Shown in pieces: positions 17,351-26,774 of a stretch of 64,000 bases of DNA (the first letter of the stretch is position 1; each line of letters starts with the position of its first letter). Where the stretch lies: NCBI GenBank assembly GCA_900539755.1, contig UQDC01000002.1:1-64000 (forward strand). Direction: 5' to 3'. Below the pieces are notes generated by a model that saw only the letters and a list, made by a program, of their open reading frames with translations, made no database searches and was not told the origin of the DNA. This DNA comes from an uncultured Alistipes sp. (GTDB taxonomy: Bacteria > Bacteroidota > Bacteroidia > Bacteroidales > Rikenellaceae). A program made the position numbers and the translations under genes.

Positions 17351-19555
17351 ATGTTGTACAACGCTACACAGAAGGTGATTCAACTCAGCGGAGGCCGCGA
17401 GATTGTCATCGAAACGGGCAAGTTGGCTAAACAGGCTGACGGTTCGGTTGTCGTAAGACAGGGCGATACGATGTTGCTGGCTACAGTGGTGGCCGCTAAA
17501 GAGCCCAAACCCGACTGCGATTTCATGCCGCTGTCGGTCGAATATAAAGAGAAATATGCTGCGGCAGGCCGTTTCCCCGGCGGCTTCCTCAAACGTGAAG
17601 CCCGCCCGTCGGACTACGAGATTTTGGTAGCCCGTCTGATTGACCGTGCATTGCGTCCGTTGTTCCCCTCTGATTTCCACGCTGAAGTTTTCGTGACGGT
17701 AAACCTGATTTCAGCTGAAAAAGATATTATGCCCGATGCACTGGCCGGTTTGGCCGCTTCTGCTGCCCTGGCTGTTTCGGATGTGCCTTTCGCAGGCCCG
17801 ATCTCAGAGGTGCGTGTGTCTCGCATCAATGGTGAATTTGTTATCAACCCTACCTACACCCAGAACGAAAATGCCGATCTGGATATCATGGTGGGCGCTA
17901 CATACGACAACATTCTGATGGTCGAGGGTGAGATGAAAGAGGTTTCGGAGGCAGACATGCTCGAAGCTATCAAATTCGCTCACGCCGAGATTAAGAAACA
18001 CTGCCTGGCTCAAATGGAGCTGAGCAAAGCGTTGGGCAAAGATGTGAAACGCACCTATTGCCATGAAACCAATGACGAGGCTTTGCGTGAAAAGGTGATC
18101 GCCGAAACTTACGACAAAGCTTACGCTATTGCCCGCGAGCGTTCTGCAAAACATGAGCGTTCTGAAAAATTTGAGGCACTTGAAGAGGAGTTCTGCGCTC
18201 AATTTACCGAAGAGGAACTGGTTGAAAAACGTCCTCTGATCAAACGTTATTTCCACGATGACGTGTTGAAAAAGGCTATGCGTAACATGATTCTCGATGA
18301 GGGAATCCGTCTCGATGGCCGTCATACTACTGAAATCCGTCCGATCTGGTGCGAAGTAGGTTACCTGCCTTGCGCTCACGGTTCCGCTATTTTTACCCGT
18401 GGTGAGACACAATCGTTGTCTACGGTAACTCTCGGCACGAAACTTGACGAGAAACAGATCGATGAGGTATTGGTGAAAGGAACGGAACAGTTCGTGCTCC
18501 ACTACAACTTCCCTCCCTTCTCGACTGGAGAGGCTCGCGCTTCACGCGGTTTGTCTCGTCGCGAGATCGGTCACGGAAATCTGGCATGGTGCGCACTGAA
18601 ACCGATGGTTCCGGTCGGTGAGGAGAACCCTTACGCAGTTCGGGTGGTTTCAGATATTCTCGAATCGAACGGTTCTTCATCCATGGCTACTGTCTGCGCA
18701 GGTACTTTGGCGTTGATGGATGCCGGTGTGAAGATCAAAAAACCGGTTTCAGGTATCGCAATGGGATTGATCACCGATACCAAAACTGGAAAATATGCCA
18801 TCCTGTCAGATATCCTTGGTGATGAAGATCACCTCGGTGATATGGACTTCAAGGTGACCGGTACCAAAGATGGTATCACGGCAACCCAGATGGATATCAA
18901 GGTAGATGGTCTTTCATACGAGGTGTTGGCTAAGGCTCTCGAACAGGCAAAACAGGGCCGTATGCACATTCTCGGCAAGATTCTTGAGACGATTCCTGAA
19001 CCACGGGCAGACTACAAACCTTTCGTACCTCGTATCGTCCAGATCACGATTCCGCAGGAGTTTATCGGTGCTGTAATCGGCCCGGGTGGTAAAGTGATCC
19101 AGGAGATCCAGAAACAGACCGGTACCACCATTACCATCACCGAAAAGGATAACAAAGGATATGTGGATATCTTTGGTGAAGATAAAGGTGCTTTGGATTC
19201 TGCACTGGCTCGTATCAAAGAGATTGTTGCGATCCCGGAAGTCGGAGAGGTTTACAACGGTATGATCCGTTCGATTGTTGCCTTCGGTGCTTTCGTAGAG
19301 ATTCTGCCTGGCAAGGACGGTTTGCTGCACATCTCTGAGATTGGCAACAAACGTTACGAAACCATGGAGGAGACCGGTCTCAAAGAGGGGGATATGATCG
19401 AGGTAAAACTGATTGGTATCGACCCCAAAAACGGTAAGCTGAAACTCTCGCGGAAAGTGTTGCTGCCTGGTGGCGACAAGAGCGAGGAGCGCAGCGAACG
19501 CCATGAAGGACGCCGCCATCCTCGTCGTGATGACAAACGCGAAGAGAAAAAATAA
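17351..19555 (+). CDS. pnp: Polyribonucleotide nucleotidyltransferase
   Basis: A phosphorolytic 3'-5' exoribonuclease, trimeric in the cytosol, central to mRNA decay. In the 734-residue product two RNase PH-like domains flank a helical linker, with FFxRRE-like substrate-loop motifs. They are followed by a KH domain (GPGGKVIQEIQKQTG) and an S1 domain (VYNGMIRSIVAFGAFVEI, GLLHISEI). A 25-residue Arg/Glu/Asp-rich tail ends the protein. The ATG at 17351 (MLYNATQKVIQL) fits the family; the ORF continues 45 codons upstream through the hairpin, which is unlikely to be coding. Codon usage is biased as for highly expressed genes. Confidence 0.97.
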   Translation: MLYNATQKVIQLSGGREIVIETGKLAKQADGSVVVRQGDTMLLATVVAAKEPKPDCDFMPLSVEYKEKYAAAGRFPGGFLKREARPSDYEILVARLIDRALRPLFPSDFHAEVFVTVNLISAEKDIMPDALAGLAASAALAVSDVPFAGPISEVRVSRINGEFVINPTYTQNENADLDIMVGATYDNILMVEGEMKEVSEADMLEAIKFAHAEIKKHCLAQMELSKALGKDVKRTYCHETNDEALREKVIAETYDKAYAIARERSAKHERSEKFEALEEEFCAQFTEEELVEKRPLIKRYFHDDVLKKAMRNMILDEGIRLDGRHTTEIRPIWCEVGYLPCAHGSAIFTRGETQSLSTVTLGTKLDEKQIDEVLVKGTEQFVLHYNFPPFSTGEARASRGLSRREIGHGNLAWCALKPMVPVGEENPYAVRVVSDILESNGSSSMATVCAGTLALMDAGVKIKKPVSGIAMGLITDTKTGKYAILSDILGDEDHLGDMDFKVTGTKDGITATQMDIKVDGLSYEVLAKALEQAKQGRMHILGKILETIPEPRADYKPFVPRIVQITIPQEFIGAVIGPGGKVIQEIQKQTGTTITITEKDNKGYVDIFGEDKGALDSALARIKEIVAIPEVGEVYNGMIRSIVAFGAFVEILPGKDGLLHISEIGNKRYETMEETGLKEGDMIEVKLIGIDPKNGKLKLSRKVLLPGGDKSEERSERHEGRRHPRRDDKREEKK

Positions 19556-19639
19556 CACAATTGCGCGCTTCGGCTGCAAACGCCTGATAAAGAGTGTTGA
19601 AAAATATCCTCAGAAAGTGAGAATATTAAAAAAACTTTC

Positions 19640-19647
19640 TATATTTG
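19640..19647 (+). promoter_or_regulatory. -7 promoter element of the abundant lipoprotein gene
   Basis: TATATTTG is a perfect TAnnTTTG match, 68 bases upstream of the ATG and preceded by an A-rich tract. No -33 TTTG is seen. Confidence 0.55.
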
Positions 19648-19714
19648 TGTTATAAACCGTAATGGCGCAAAAAGAGAATTAAAGATATATTTCATTAACT
19701 TTAAAACACAGATT

Positions 19715-21394
19715 ATGAAAAGGTTTGTAAAAGTAAGCTTGATGCTCGCTTCTGCAGCAATTCTGCTTTCTAGCTGTAATTGCTACAAGAAAATGGCTAA
19801 AAATGCCGATGATGTGAACATCACCTGCGTGCCGACCGTACTGTCTCTGAAAGGTAACACCGTTTCAGCTGACATCACTGTAACCTATCCTGCTGCCTAC
19901 TTCAACAAGAAGGCTATCCTGAAGGTTACCCCGGTTCTGGTATTCGAGGGTGGCGAAATCGCCGGTACTCCCAAATACGTTCAGGGCGAGAAGGTGAAAG
20001 ATAACTACACTGTTATCGCTAAAGCAGAGGGTGGTTCTTACACCCAGACCGTTGTTTTCCCTTACGACTCTCGTGCTGACCTCAGCACCTTGGAGCTCCG
20101 CGTTGAGGGTAAATGCGCTAAGAAAAACAGCGAATTCACTACTATCGCTGTAATCCCGGTTGCTCAGGGTATCAGCACCATCCAGAAAATGGCCAACAAC
20201 AGCGCTGCTCTGGCTTTGATGCCTGACAACTTCAAACGTGTAACCACCATCTCTCAGAACGCTGAGATCATGTATCAGATCAACCGTTCTAACGTTCGCA
20301 AAGATGAGCTCACCAAAGAGCAGATCAAAGCTTTCGAGGACTTCGTAAAAGAGTACTCAGACAAAGATCGTGCTACCCTGGGTAACATCTACGCTAAAGG
20401 TTATGCTTCTCCTGATGGTCCTGTAAGCTTCAACGACAAACTGTCTAAAGCTCGTAGCGAAAGCGGTCAGAAAGCTATCAGCGAAAAACTGAAAGACGTT
20501 GAGAACGCTAAATATGACGTTGCAGCTTACGGTGAGGACTGGGAAGGCTTCAAAGAACTGGTTGCTGCTTCTGATATCAAAGACAAAGACCTCATTCTCC
20601 AGGTTTTGGCTATGTATGACAACCCCGTTAAACGTGACGAGGAGATTCACAACATGTCATCTGTATTCGATGTATTGGCTGAGGAGATCCTGCCCCAGTT
20701 GCGTCGCACCAAACTCTCTGCTGACGTTGACATCGAAGGCCGTACCGATGCTGAAATCGTAGCTGCTCTGCAGAACAACATCAGCGCTCTGAACGAAGAG
20801 GAGTTGCTCTACGGTGCAACCCTGACCGATGACGCTGCTCTGAAAGAAAAAGCTTACAAAGAGGCTGCTTCTAAATTCAACAGCGCTCGTGGTTACAACA
20901 ACCTCGGTGTAGTTCTGGCTCAGAACGGTAAAGACGCTGCTGCTAAAGAGGCTATCGAGAAAGCTGCTACTTTGAGCAACGATCCTATCATCACCAACAA
21001 CCTCGGTGTTCTGGCTCTGATGAGCGGTGATGTTGCTAAAGCTAAGAGCTACCTCTCTTCTCTGAATACTCCTGAGGCTAAGAAGAGCATGGGTCTGGTT
21101 AACCTCGCTGAGGGTAACTACGCAGAGGCTGCTCGTTCACTCGACGGTTACAACTTGGCAGTTGCTGAGGTGCTGAATGGCAACTTGGCTAAAGCTAAAT
21201 CTCTGTTGGCTGACTGCGACTGCGCTAACGCTGACTACTTGAAAGCTGTGATCGCTATGCGTGAGGGTAACACCAGCTCAGCAATCTCTAACTTGAAGAG
21301 CGCTATTGCAAAAGATAGCTCTTTGAAAGCTAAAGCTCAGAAAGATGTAGAGTTTGCTAAACTCTTCGGTACTCAAGAGTTCTTGGCTCTCTAA
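19715..21394 (+). CDS. Highly expressed lipoprotein with OmpA-like and TPR regions
   Basis: A 559-residue lipoprotein: the signal peptide ends in ILLSSC with lipidated Cys21. After an N-terminal beta-rich part comes a segment resembling the OmpA C-terminal peptidoglycan-binding pattern (IYAKGYASPDG, then NDKLSKARSESGQKA, about 228-256). TPR-like helices follow from about 385 (NNLGVVLAQNGKDAAAKEAIEKA, NNLGVLALMSGDVAKAKSYL). Codon choice is almost uniform (GCT, AAC, AAA, GGT, CGT) and much stronger than in its neighbours, indicating very high expression. It probably anchors the envelope to peptidoglycan. The gene has its own promoter element and a strong terminator. The exact family is not named with confidence. 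Confidence 0.82.
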   Translation: MKRFVKVSLMLASAAILLSSCNCYKKMAKNADDVNITCVPTVLSLKGNTVSADITVTYPAAYFNKKAILKVTPVLVFEGGEIAGTPKYVQGEKVKDNYTVIAKAEGGSYTQTVVFPYDSRADLSTLELRVEGKCAKKNSEFTTIAVIPVAQGISTIQKMANNSAALALMPDNFKRVTTISQNAEIMYQINRSNVRKDELTKEQIKAFEDFVKEYSDKDRATLGNIYAKGYASPDGPVSFNDKLSKARSESGQKAISEKLKDVENAKYDVAAYGEDWEGFKELVAASDIKDKDLILQVLAMYDNPVKRDEEIHNMSSVFDVLAEEILPQLRRTKLSADVDIEGRTDAEIVAALQNNISALNEEELLYGATLTDDAALKEKAYKEAASKFNSARGYNNLGVVLAQNGKDAAAKEAIEKAATLSNDPIITNNLGVLALMSGDVAKAKSYLSSLNTPEAKKSMGLVNLAEGNYAEAARSLDGYNLAVAEVLNGNLAKAKSLLADCDCANADYLKAVIAMREGNTSSAISNLKSAIAKDSSLKAKAQKDVEFAKLFGTQEFLAL

Positions 21395-21440
21395 TCTAAC
21401 AGAGAATCGTTATACGGATAATCTCCGATAACAAAATATG

Positions 21441-21473
21441 GCGGGCTGCCCATCGGGGCGGCCCGCTCTTTTT
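21441..21473 (+). terminator. Rho-independent terminator
   Basis: A 10-bp GC-rich stem (21441-21450 with 21457-21466, one G-U pair) with a 6-nt loop, followed by TCTTTTT. It lies 46 bases after the abundant lipoprotein gene. Confidence 0.93.
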
Positions 21474-21953
21474 ATATCCATGGCCTATATTGTGAGTTTC
21501 GCATGTAGGCGGTTTGGTGAATAAAATTTATTCTAACTATGCGTTTAACACTTGGGTATTTGTGGTGCAAGTAAGAGGCGTGCAGATGGGTATGATATGA
21601 TGGTGATGTCGTGTTGTGATATGCAAACGACTCTGTGCTATTTGTGAGCGATGGATGGAGTGCGAGTGGCGGAGATAAGATTTTAAGGTGAATAGGACAT
21701 GTGTGACATGCTAAACTATTCTTGAGCTTGGAGGAAAGCTATTGGTCGCTAATAAACACTTCATTTCATTGTTATGTGTATTTATATATGATTGTAGTTG
21801 TTAACAGATGAATATACGATTCTTGCTTTGCATATGCTTAGCTTTGCGTGTTGTGTAACTGAGCAGAATAACTTGATGTATGTTTGGAATGGGATGGATT
21901 GTTCTTGTTTCGTGGAACATGGTGTATGTTGGGCGCAACTCTGTTGCCGATAT
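21474..21953. other. Intergenic region without a recognised gene
   Basis: About 480 bases between two terminators. G-over-C on the + strand; only short ORFs without family resemblance are present. Confidence 0.4.
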
Positions 21954-21992
21954 AATAAAAGAGGGTGTTGTCTAACAACACCCTCTTTTATT
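21954..21992 (-). terminator. Bidirectional terminator of acnA
   Basis: A perfect 17-bp stem (21954-21970 with 21976-21992) with a 5-nt loop. A-rich and T-rich arms let it work in either direction. It lies 46 bases past the acnA stop on the minus strand. Confidence 0.92.
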
Positions 21993-22038
21993 GCGTTAAG
22001 CCTTCAGAGGCTTATGAATTTTGTCTCTTGTCTTTGCT

Positions 22039-24297
22039 TTAGCTGTTTAGAGCTGAACCTGCCTTGAACCAGCCAATCTGCTGTTCGTTGTATGAGTGTG
22101 CAGCCTCAAAGCTTTCGCTGGTGCCATCGCTATGGTGTAACGTGATGGTCATGCGGCTTCCAGGTGCAAACTCCTTCAACCCGGTTACCGAAATGCAGTC
22201 ATCTTCACGGATGCGATCGTAATCGGCTGGATTGACAAAGGTCAGTGCCAACATACCTTGCTTCTTGAGGTTGGTCTCGTGAATGCGGGCGAACGATTTA
22301 ACCAAAACAACCTTAGCATTCAGGAATCGAGGTTCGAGCGCCGCATGTTCACGTGATGAGCCTTCACCGTAATTCTCCTCTGCAACGATGATCGAGCCGA
22401 TTCCCTGTGCCTTGAGCTGTTTGGCTACGGTCGAAACCCCTTCGTATGCTCCGGTAAGCGGATTCAGAACGCTGTTGGTCTTGCCGTTAAAGCGGTTGAC
22501 AGCGCCCATCAGCAGGTTGTCGGAGATATTTTCGAGGTGGCCACGGAAACGCAACCAGGGACCAGCCATCGAAATATGGTCTGTCGTACATTTTCCGGCA
22601 GCCTGGATCAGCAGACGCAGATCTGTAAAATCGTTCCCGTCCCAACGGGCAAAAGGTTCTAGTCGTTGAAGCCGTTTGGACTGAAGGTCTATGACCACCT
22701 CACCGCGATTCGAAGGATCGGGAGCAATGTAACCGTTCTCTTTTACATCGAATCCTTGCTGGGGCAATTCATCGCCCTGTGGCGGATCGAGCCGTACTTG
22801 CTCGCCACGATTGTTGGTGAGGGTATCTGTCAATGGGTTGAAGGTCAGGTCGCCCGCAATGGTCAGTGCAGTTACCAGTTCCGGAGATGCAACAAATGCA
22901 TGGGTATTGGGGTTGCCGTCTGCACGTTTGGCGAAGTTGCGATTGAACGATGTGACGATTGAATTGGGCCGAGTCGGATCATCTGTATGGCGAGCCCATT
23001 GACCAATACAAGGGCCGCAGGCATTGGTCATGATCACCCCGCCGATTGCCTTCAAATCATCCAAAATGCCGTCTCGTTCCGCTGTGTAACGTACCTGTTC
23101 TGAGCCGGGATTGATAATGAATTCAGCTTTGACGGTCAGGTCTTTCTCGCGAGCTTGGCGAGCAACCGATGCGGCTCGTCCCATATCCTGATAGGAGGAG
23201 TTGGTGCAGGATCCGATCAATCCCACCTCCATCTTCTGGGGAATGCCCTTTTCGCGAACAAAGGCCCCGAACTCCGAAATGGTGTGGGCTGCATCTGGGG
23301 TAAAGGGCCCGTTGATGTATGGTTCAAGTGTGGTCAGATCGATTTCAATCACCCGATCATAATATTTTTCCGGGGCTGTCAGTACCTCCTGGTCTGCGCG
23401 AAGGTTGTCTCCCAGTGCATTGGCTCCGTCTGCAACCTCAGCACGACCGGTGGCGCGCAGATAGCGTTCCATCGCCTCATCATACGGGAAAATAGAGCAG
23501 GTTGCACCCACTTCGGCTCCCATGTTGCAGATGGTTGCTTTACCGGTAGCTGAGAGTGACGTTGCTCCTTCTCCGAAATATTCGATAATGGCGTTTGTGC
23601 CACCTTTAACGGTCAGGATTCCAGCCAATTTGAGGATTACATCTTTCGGTGAGGCCCATCCGTTCAGTTTGCCGGTCAGCTTGACACCGATCAGTTTCGG
23701 CATCTTCAGCTCCCACGGAATACCTGCCATCACATCGACAGCGTCAGCACCACCGACTCCAATTGCCACCATACCCAAACCTCCGGCATTGGGCGTATGC
23801 GAGTCGGTGCCTACCATCATGCCGCCCGGGAAAGCATAGTTTTCCAATACGACTTGGTGGATAATGCCTGCTCCAGGACTCCAGAAGCCGATGCCGTAGC
23901 GATTCGCTACGCTACGCAAAAAGTCATATACTTCGCGGTTGGTTTGATTGGCCGTAGGCAGATCCTTGTCGGCTCCCAGATCGGCCTGGATCAGGTGGTC
24001 GCAATGTACGGATGCGGGAACTGCCGAATGGTCACGCCCGGCATTCATAAATTGCAGCAGTGCCATCTGTGCCGTTGCATCTTGCATCGCAACACGATCG
24101 GGACGGAAGTTGACATAGTCTGTCCCCCGTTGGTAGGCCTGTTTCAAGGGAAGGGTAGAGCCTTCTGCATCGAACAGGTGGGCATACAGGACCTTTTCGG
24201 CGAGCGTCAGCGGCCTGCCGGTAATTTTGCGGGCTGCCGCAACGCGTTCAGCAAATGTTCCATATACGGAACGAATCAAATCGAGATCAAACAGCAT
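22039..24297 (-). CDS. acnA: Aconitate hydratase
   Basis: A [4Fe-4S] enzyme interconverting citrate and isocitrate in the cytosol. The 752-residue length and sequence resemble the mitochondrial/Bacteroidetes aconitase type rather than the longer AcnA/IRP1 group. Cluster ligands are visible in GSCTNSSY and NACGPCIGQW. Substrate segments include VGTDSHTPNAGGLGM near residue 160 and ENYGEGSSREHAALEPR in the swivelling C-terminal domain. The next gene upstream (PH-domain protein) ends 98 bases before its start on the same strand. No citrate synthase or isocitrate dehydrogenase gene is adjacent. Confidence 0.96.
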   Translation of the reverse strand: MLFDLDLIRSVYGTFAERVAAARKITGRPLTLAEKVLYAHLFDAEGSTLPLKQAYQRGTDYVNFRPDRVAMQDATAQMALLQFMNAGRDHSAVPASVHCDHLIQADLGADKDLPTANQTNREVYDFLRSVANRYGIGFWSPGAGIIHQVVLENYAFPGGMMVGTDSHTPNAGGLGMVAIGVGGADAVDVMAGIPWELKMPKLIGVKLTGKLNGWASPKDVILKLAGILTVKGGTNAIIEYFGEGATSLSATGKATICNMGAEVGATCSIFPYDEAMERYLRATGRAEVADGANALGDNLRADQEVLTAPEKYYDRVIEIDLTTLEPYINGPFTPDAAHTISEFGAFVREKGIPQKMEVGLIGSCTNSSYQDMGRAASVARQAREKDLTVKAEFIINPGSEQVRYTAERDGILDDLKAIGGVIMTNACGPCIGQWARHTDDPTRPNSIVTSFNRNFAKRADGNPNTHAFVASPELVTALTIAGDLTFNPLTDTLTNNRGEQVRLDPPQGDELPQQGFDVKENGYIAPDPSNRGEVVIDLQSKRLQRLEPFARWDGNDFTDLRLLIQAAGKCTTDHISMAGPWLRFRGHLENISDNLLMGAVNRFNGKTNSVLNPLTGAYEGVSTVAKQLKAQGIGSIIVAEENYGEGSSREHAALEPRFLNAKVVLVKSFARIHETNLKKQGMLALTFVNPADYDRIREDDCISVTGLKEFAPGSRMTITLHHSDGTSESFEAAHSYNEQQIGWFKAGSALNS

Positions 24298-24395
24298 TTT
24301 TTATTCTCTATTTGGTTGTCGGTTGAATGTGTTGTCGTTGTGTTTGTTGTTAGGAGTCTCCTCTTCTTAAACATGATTACAGAAACTCTTATGGG

Positions 24396-25103
24396 TTATG
24401 ATTTTACCGAACGATCGGTTGTCTCTTCTTTGGACCTTGGCTTTTGAGGAGCGTCGTAGCTTATGTCAGTAGTGTCTGAACCCGGAGTGGAAGATAGCTC
24501 TCCGAGGGCTACCTCCTTTTCTTGCTTTTCTTGATCTTCTACCGTGTGTTGGGTGGCAGCCTCTTGTGCCGTCTCCAAAGTCTTCCGAATCTGTTTGCGT
24601 TTGCGATTGCGCGCTTCCATGCAGAGTTCGATCAAACGGTCGGGATCGGTACAACTGACAATGTAAATATCCTCATAAATATCTTCAATGAGCACCAGTT
24701 GTTTACGTTCCGTTGCGTAAACTTTGCAAATCTCCCAATCGCTGAGATGAAACCAATAGCCATAATATCCCCCGAATCCATAACTGCCGATCAAGGGAAT
24801 CATTCGTCTGAAATAGTCCCGATCGATCCTGCGGATCTTTTCGATCTCCTCTACATGGATGCGAGTCAACTCGACGATACAGTGAATCTGCAGGGCGTCA
24901 TCGTCGATGGTCAGATAACGGGGAAAAGACAGAATATAAAGTGTAATGATACACAGTAAAAACAGTAGAAACCAGGCAGGAATGTAGCTGGTTCCCCATA
25001 CAAAATGGAACACAACTGCTAACCCCACGATAAGTACGATAATACCCCATGTGATGCGTTTGCTGCGACGGTCAAGCGAATATTTGAATTTGGTGACTTC
25101 CAT
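24396..25103 (-). CDS. Membrane protein with bacterial PH-like domain
   Basis: A 235-residue protein with two transmembrane helices near the N terminus (about 19-37 and 42-59). A bacterial PH-type beta domain follows (YLTIDDDALQIHC, RIDRDYFRRMIPLIGSYGFGGYYGYW, VYATERKQLVLIED). The charged, low-complexity C-terminal tail covers about 60 residues. The FGGYYGYW and VYATxRKxLVLI strings are typical of the PF10882-like PH proteins. Role unknown; a scaffold at the inner membrane is possible. It lies upstream of acnA on the same strand. Confidence 0.75.
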   Translation of the reverse strand: MEVTKFKYSLDRRSKRITWGIIVLIVGLAVVFHFVWGTSYIPAWFLLFLLCIITLYILSFPRYLTIDDDALQIHCIVELTRIHVEEIEKIRRIDRDYFRRMIPLIGSYGFGGYYGYWFHLSDWEICKVYATERKQLVLIEDIYEDIYIVSCTDPDRLIELCMEARNRKRKQIRKTLETAQEAATQHTVEDQEKQEKEVALGELSSTPGSDTTDISYDAPQKPRSKEETTDRSVKS

Positions 25104-25460
25104 GCTTGATGTTGGTATAATCGTTTTAAGGGTGTAGGTGTTATTCGTAATCCGGTTTGTTCCCTGTCAATTGTGTTAATGTTTGTTGCAAAAGTCCTTT
25201 CCTGTTTGGTTTGGAGAGGTAGTCGGGTTGAGTCTTGCCGCTGCAAGGTTGGTTTGTTCAATCTTTGGCGAACAAACCCTTTCTGAATCCCTTGTATGAG
25301 AACTCCGATCTTTTCTTGCAGTTTAATGCGGCGTCAATCGAATGCCCTCCTTTTGCCTTGGAAATTTTCCTCTGTCTTTTGTAGTAAAATTTATGTTTTT
25401 ATTGATGGAGACAAGAATCTCTATCTTGTTCTTCAAGTCGAATCGTTGATGTAAAAATAG
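25104..25460. other. Intergenic region between the PH-domain gene and nrnA
   Basis: 357 bases with no credible ORF, hairpin or -33/-7 pair. Confidence 0.35.
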
Positions 25461-26561
25461 TTACGGTTTCGGTGTGGTAACGACCGTCGGCTCTTCGGTA
25501 GCACTCTTGGGGTCGAGTTCGCCTGCTCCTGTCGGAGGCAACTCTCCGAAGTATTCTGCAACGGAACGCTCGAAATGCATAATCGTCTCCTCCATAGAAA
25601 CAAACGACTTGCCTCCGGCTGCGTTACGATGGCCACCACCACCAAAATAGCGGCGCGCAAAAACATTTACATCTACATCCCCGCGCGAACGTAACGATAC
25701 ACGAATCTCGTGTTGTGTTTGGGTGAACATGGCCGAGAGACTAATGCCTCGGATTGAGAGCGGATAGTTTACAAACCCCTCCGAATCCCCCTGTTTGAAG
25801 TTGAATCGGCGCATCTCCTCCTCCGTCAACCACATATAAGCGGCTCCATGTTTCCACAACAGCTTCATTTTGTCGTTGAGCATGTATCCCATCAACCGCA
25901 TGCGACCCTCTGAGAAGTTGTTGTAAACGGCACTGTAGATGTAGGGTACACTGATGCCCCGATCTATCAATGCAGCTACAGCTCGGAATAGATCGGCATC
26001 GAGATTGCTGTAAGCAAAATTACCGGTGTCGGTCATGATCCCGACGTAGAGCGATTCTGCCATAGCTTTGGTGAGCGCCTCTGGACCGGCTAATGCTGTG
26101 ATGAGCTGATAAACAATATATGAGGTCGAGCAAGCATGTGTATCCGAAAAGTGTAACGTGTATTCATCCAATGGCGGATGGAGATGGTGGTCAATCAGAA
26201 CCCGAATGGCTGTTGTGTTGGCTTGAACGGTGTCCGTCAAGCGGTCAAGCCGATTGATCTGGTTGAAATCTATGCTGAAAATGATGTCCGCTTCCGCAAC
26301 GAAACGGGCCAGTATGCCCTGACTGTCCTCTTTGAAAACACCGATCTGGGCAATGTCACTCATCCACTCCAAAAAATAGGGATAACGATTCGGAGCGATG
26401 CAGCAGGTGGTATGGCCCAACTTTTCGAGATAGGCACGCCATGCCAATGCGGCTCCAATGGTGTCTCCATCTGGATTGGTGTGACATAACAATGCTATCT
26501 TGCGAGGCGCCCCGTTAATCAGCTCGCGTAAACTTTCTAACTTTTCGGGTGTCAGTGTCAT
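25461..26561 (-). CDS. nrnA: DHH/DHHA1 phosphoesterase, NrnA type
   Basis: A 366-residue cytosolic phosphoesterase. NrnA enzymes degrade short RNA (nanoRNA) and dephosphorylate pAp. Motifs: HTNPDGDTIGAALA (27-40), SIDFNQINRLD, the DHH motif in LIDHHLHP (about 125) and the DHHA1 glycine-rich loop GGGGHRNAAGG (about 312). The C-terminal 20 residues are Pro/Thr/Glu-rich. An in-frame ATG at 26561 has a promoter just upstream (26591-26621). The next gene upstream, nth, ends 213 bases before the nrnA start and is probably a separate unit. Confidence 0.92.
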   Translation of the reverse strand: MTLTPEKLESLRELINGAPRKIALLCHTNPDGDTIGAALAWRAYLEKLGHTTCCIAPNRYPYFLEWMSDIAQIGVFKEDSQGILARFVAEADIIFSIDFNQINRLDRLTDTVQANTTAIRVLIDHHLHPPLDEYTLHFSDTHACSTSYIVYQLITALAGPEALTKAMAESLYVGIMTDTGNFAYSNLDADLFRAVAALIDRGISVPYIYSAVYNNFSEGRMRLMGYMLNDKMKLLWKHGAAYMWLTEEEMRRFNFKQGDSEGFVNYPLSIRGISLSAMFTQTQHEIRVSLRSRGDVDVNVFARRYFGGGGHRNAAGGKSFVSMEETIMHFERSVAEYFGELPPTGAGELDPKSATEEPTVVTTPKP

Positions 26562-26590
26562 ATAGGTGGTCTTTATCGTTGCTCAACTTT

Positions 26591-26621
26591 CAAAGGTACG
26601 CAACTATGTGTGAAAAACAAA
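26591..26621 (-). promoter_or_regulatory. Complete -33/-7 promoter of nrnA
   Basis: On the minus strand: TTTG (26621-26618), a 19-base spacer, then TACCTTTG (26598-26591). This matches the Bacteroidetes primary-sigma consensus in both boxes and in spacing. The predicted transcript start is about 25 bases before the nrnA ATG. Confidence 0.75.
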
Positions 26622-26774
26622 ACGTCACAACGGTTGTAATATTAACGGTAATTCACCCTGTTTCATGTGTAATTGCGCTGTTTTATTCAGCATGATGGGT
26701 CGCAAAATCAGCGCTGCAATGCGAAGATGTGATGATCTTGAATCCTATTGCACAGAAAAACAGCGTCCTCACTT

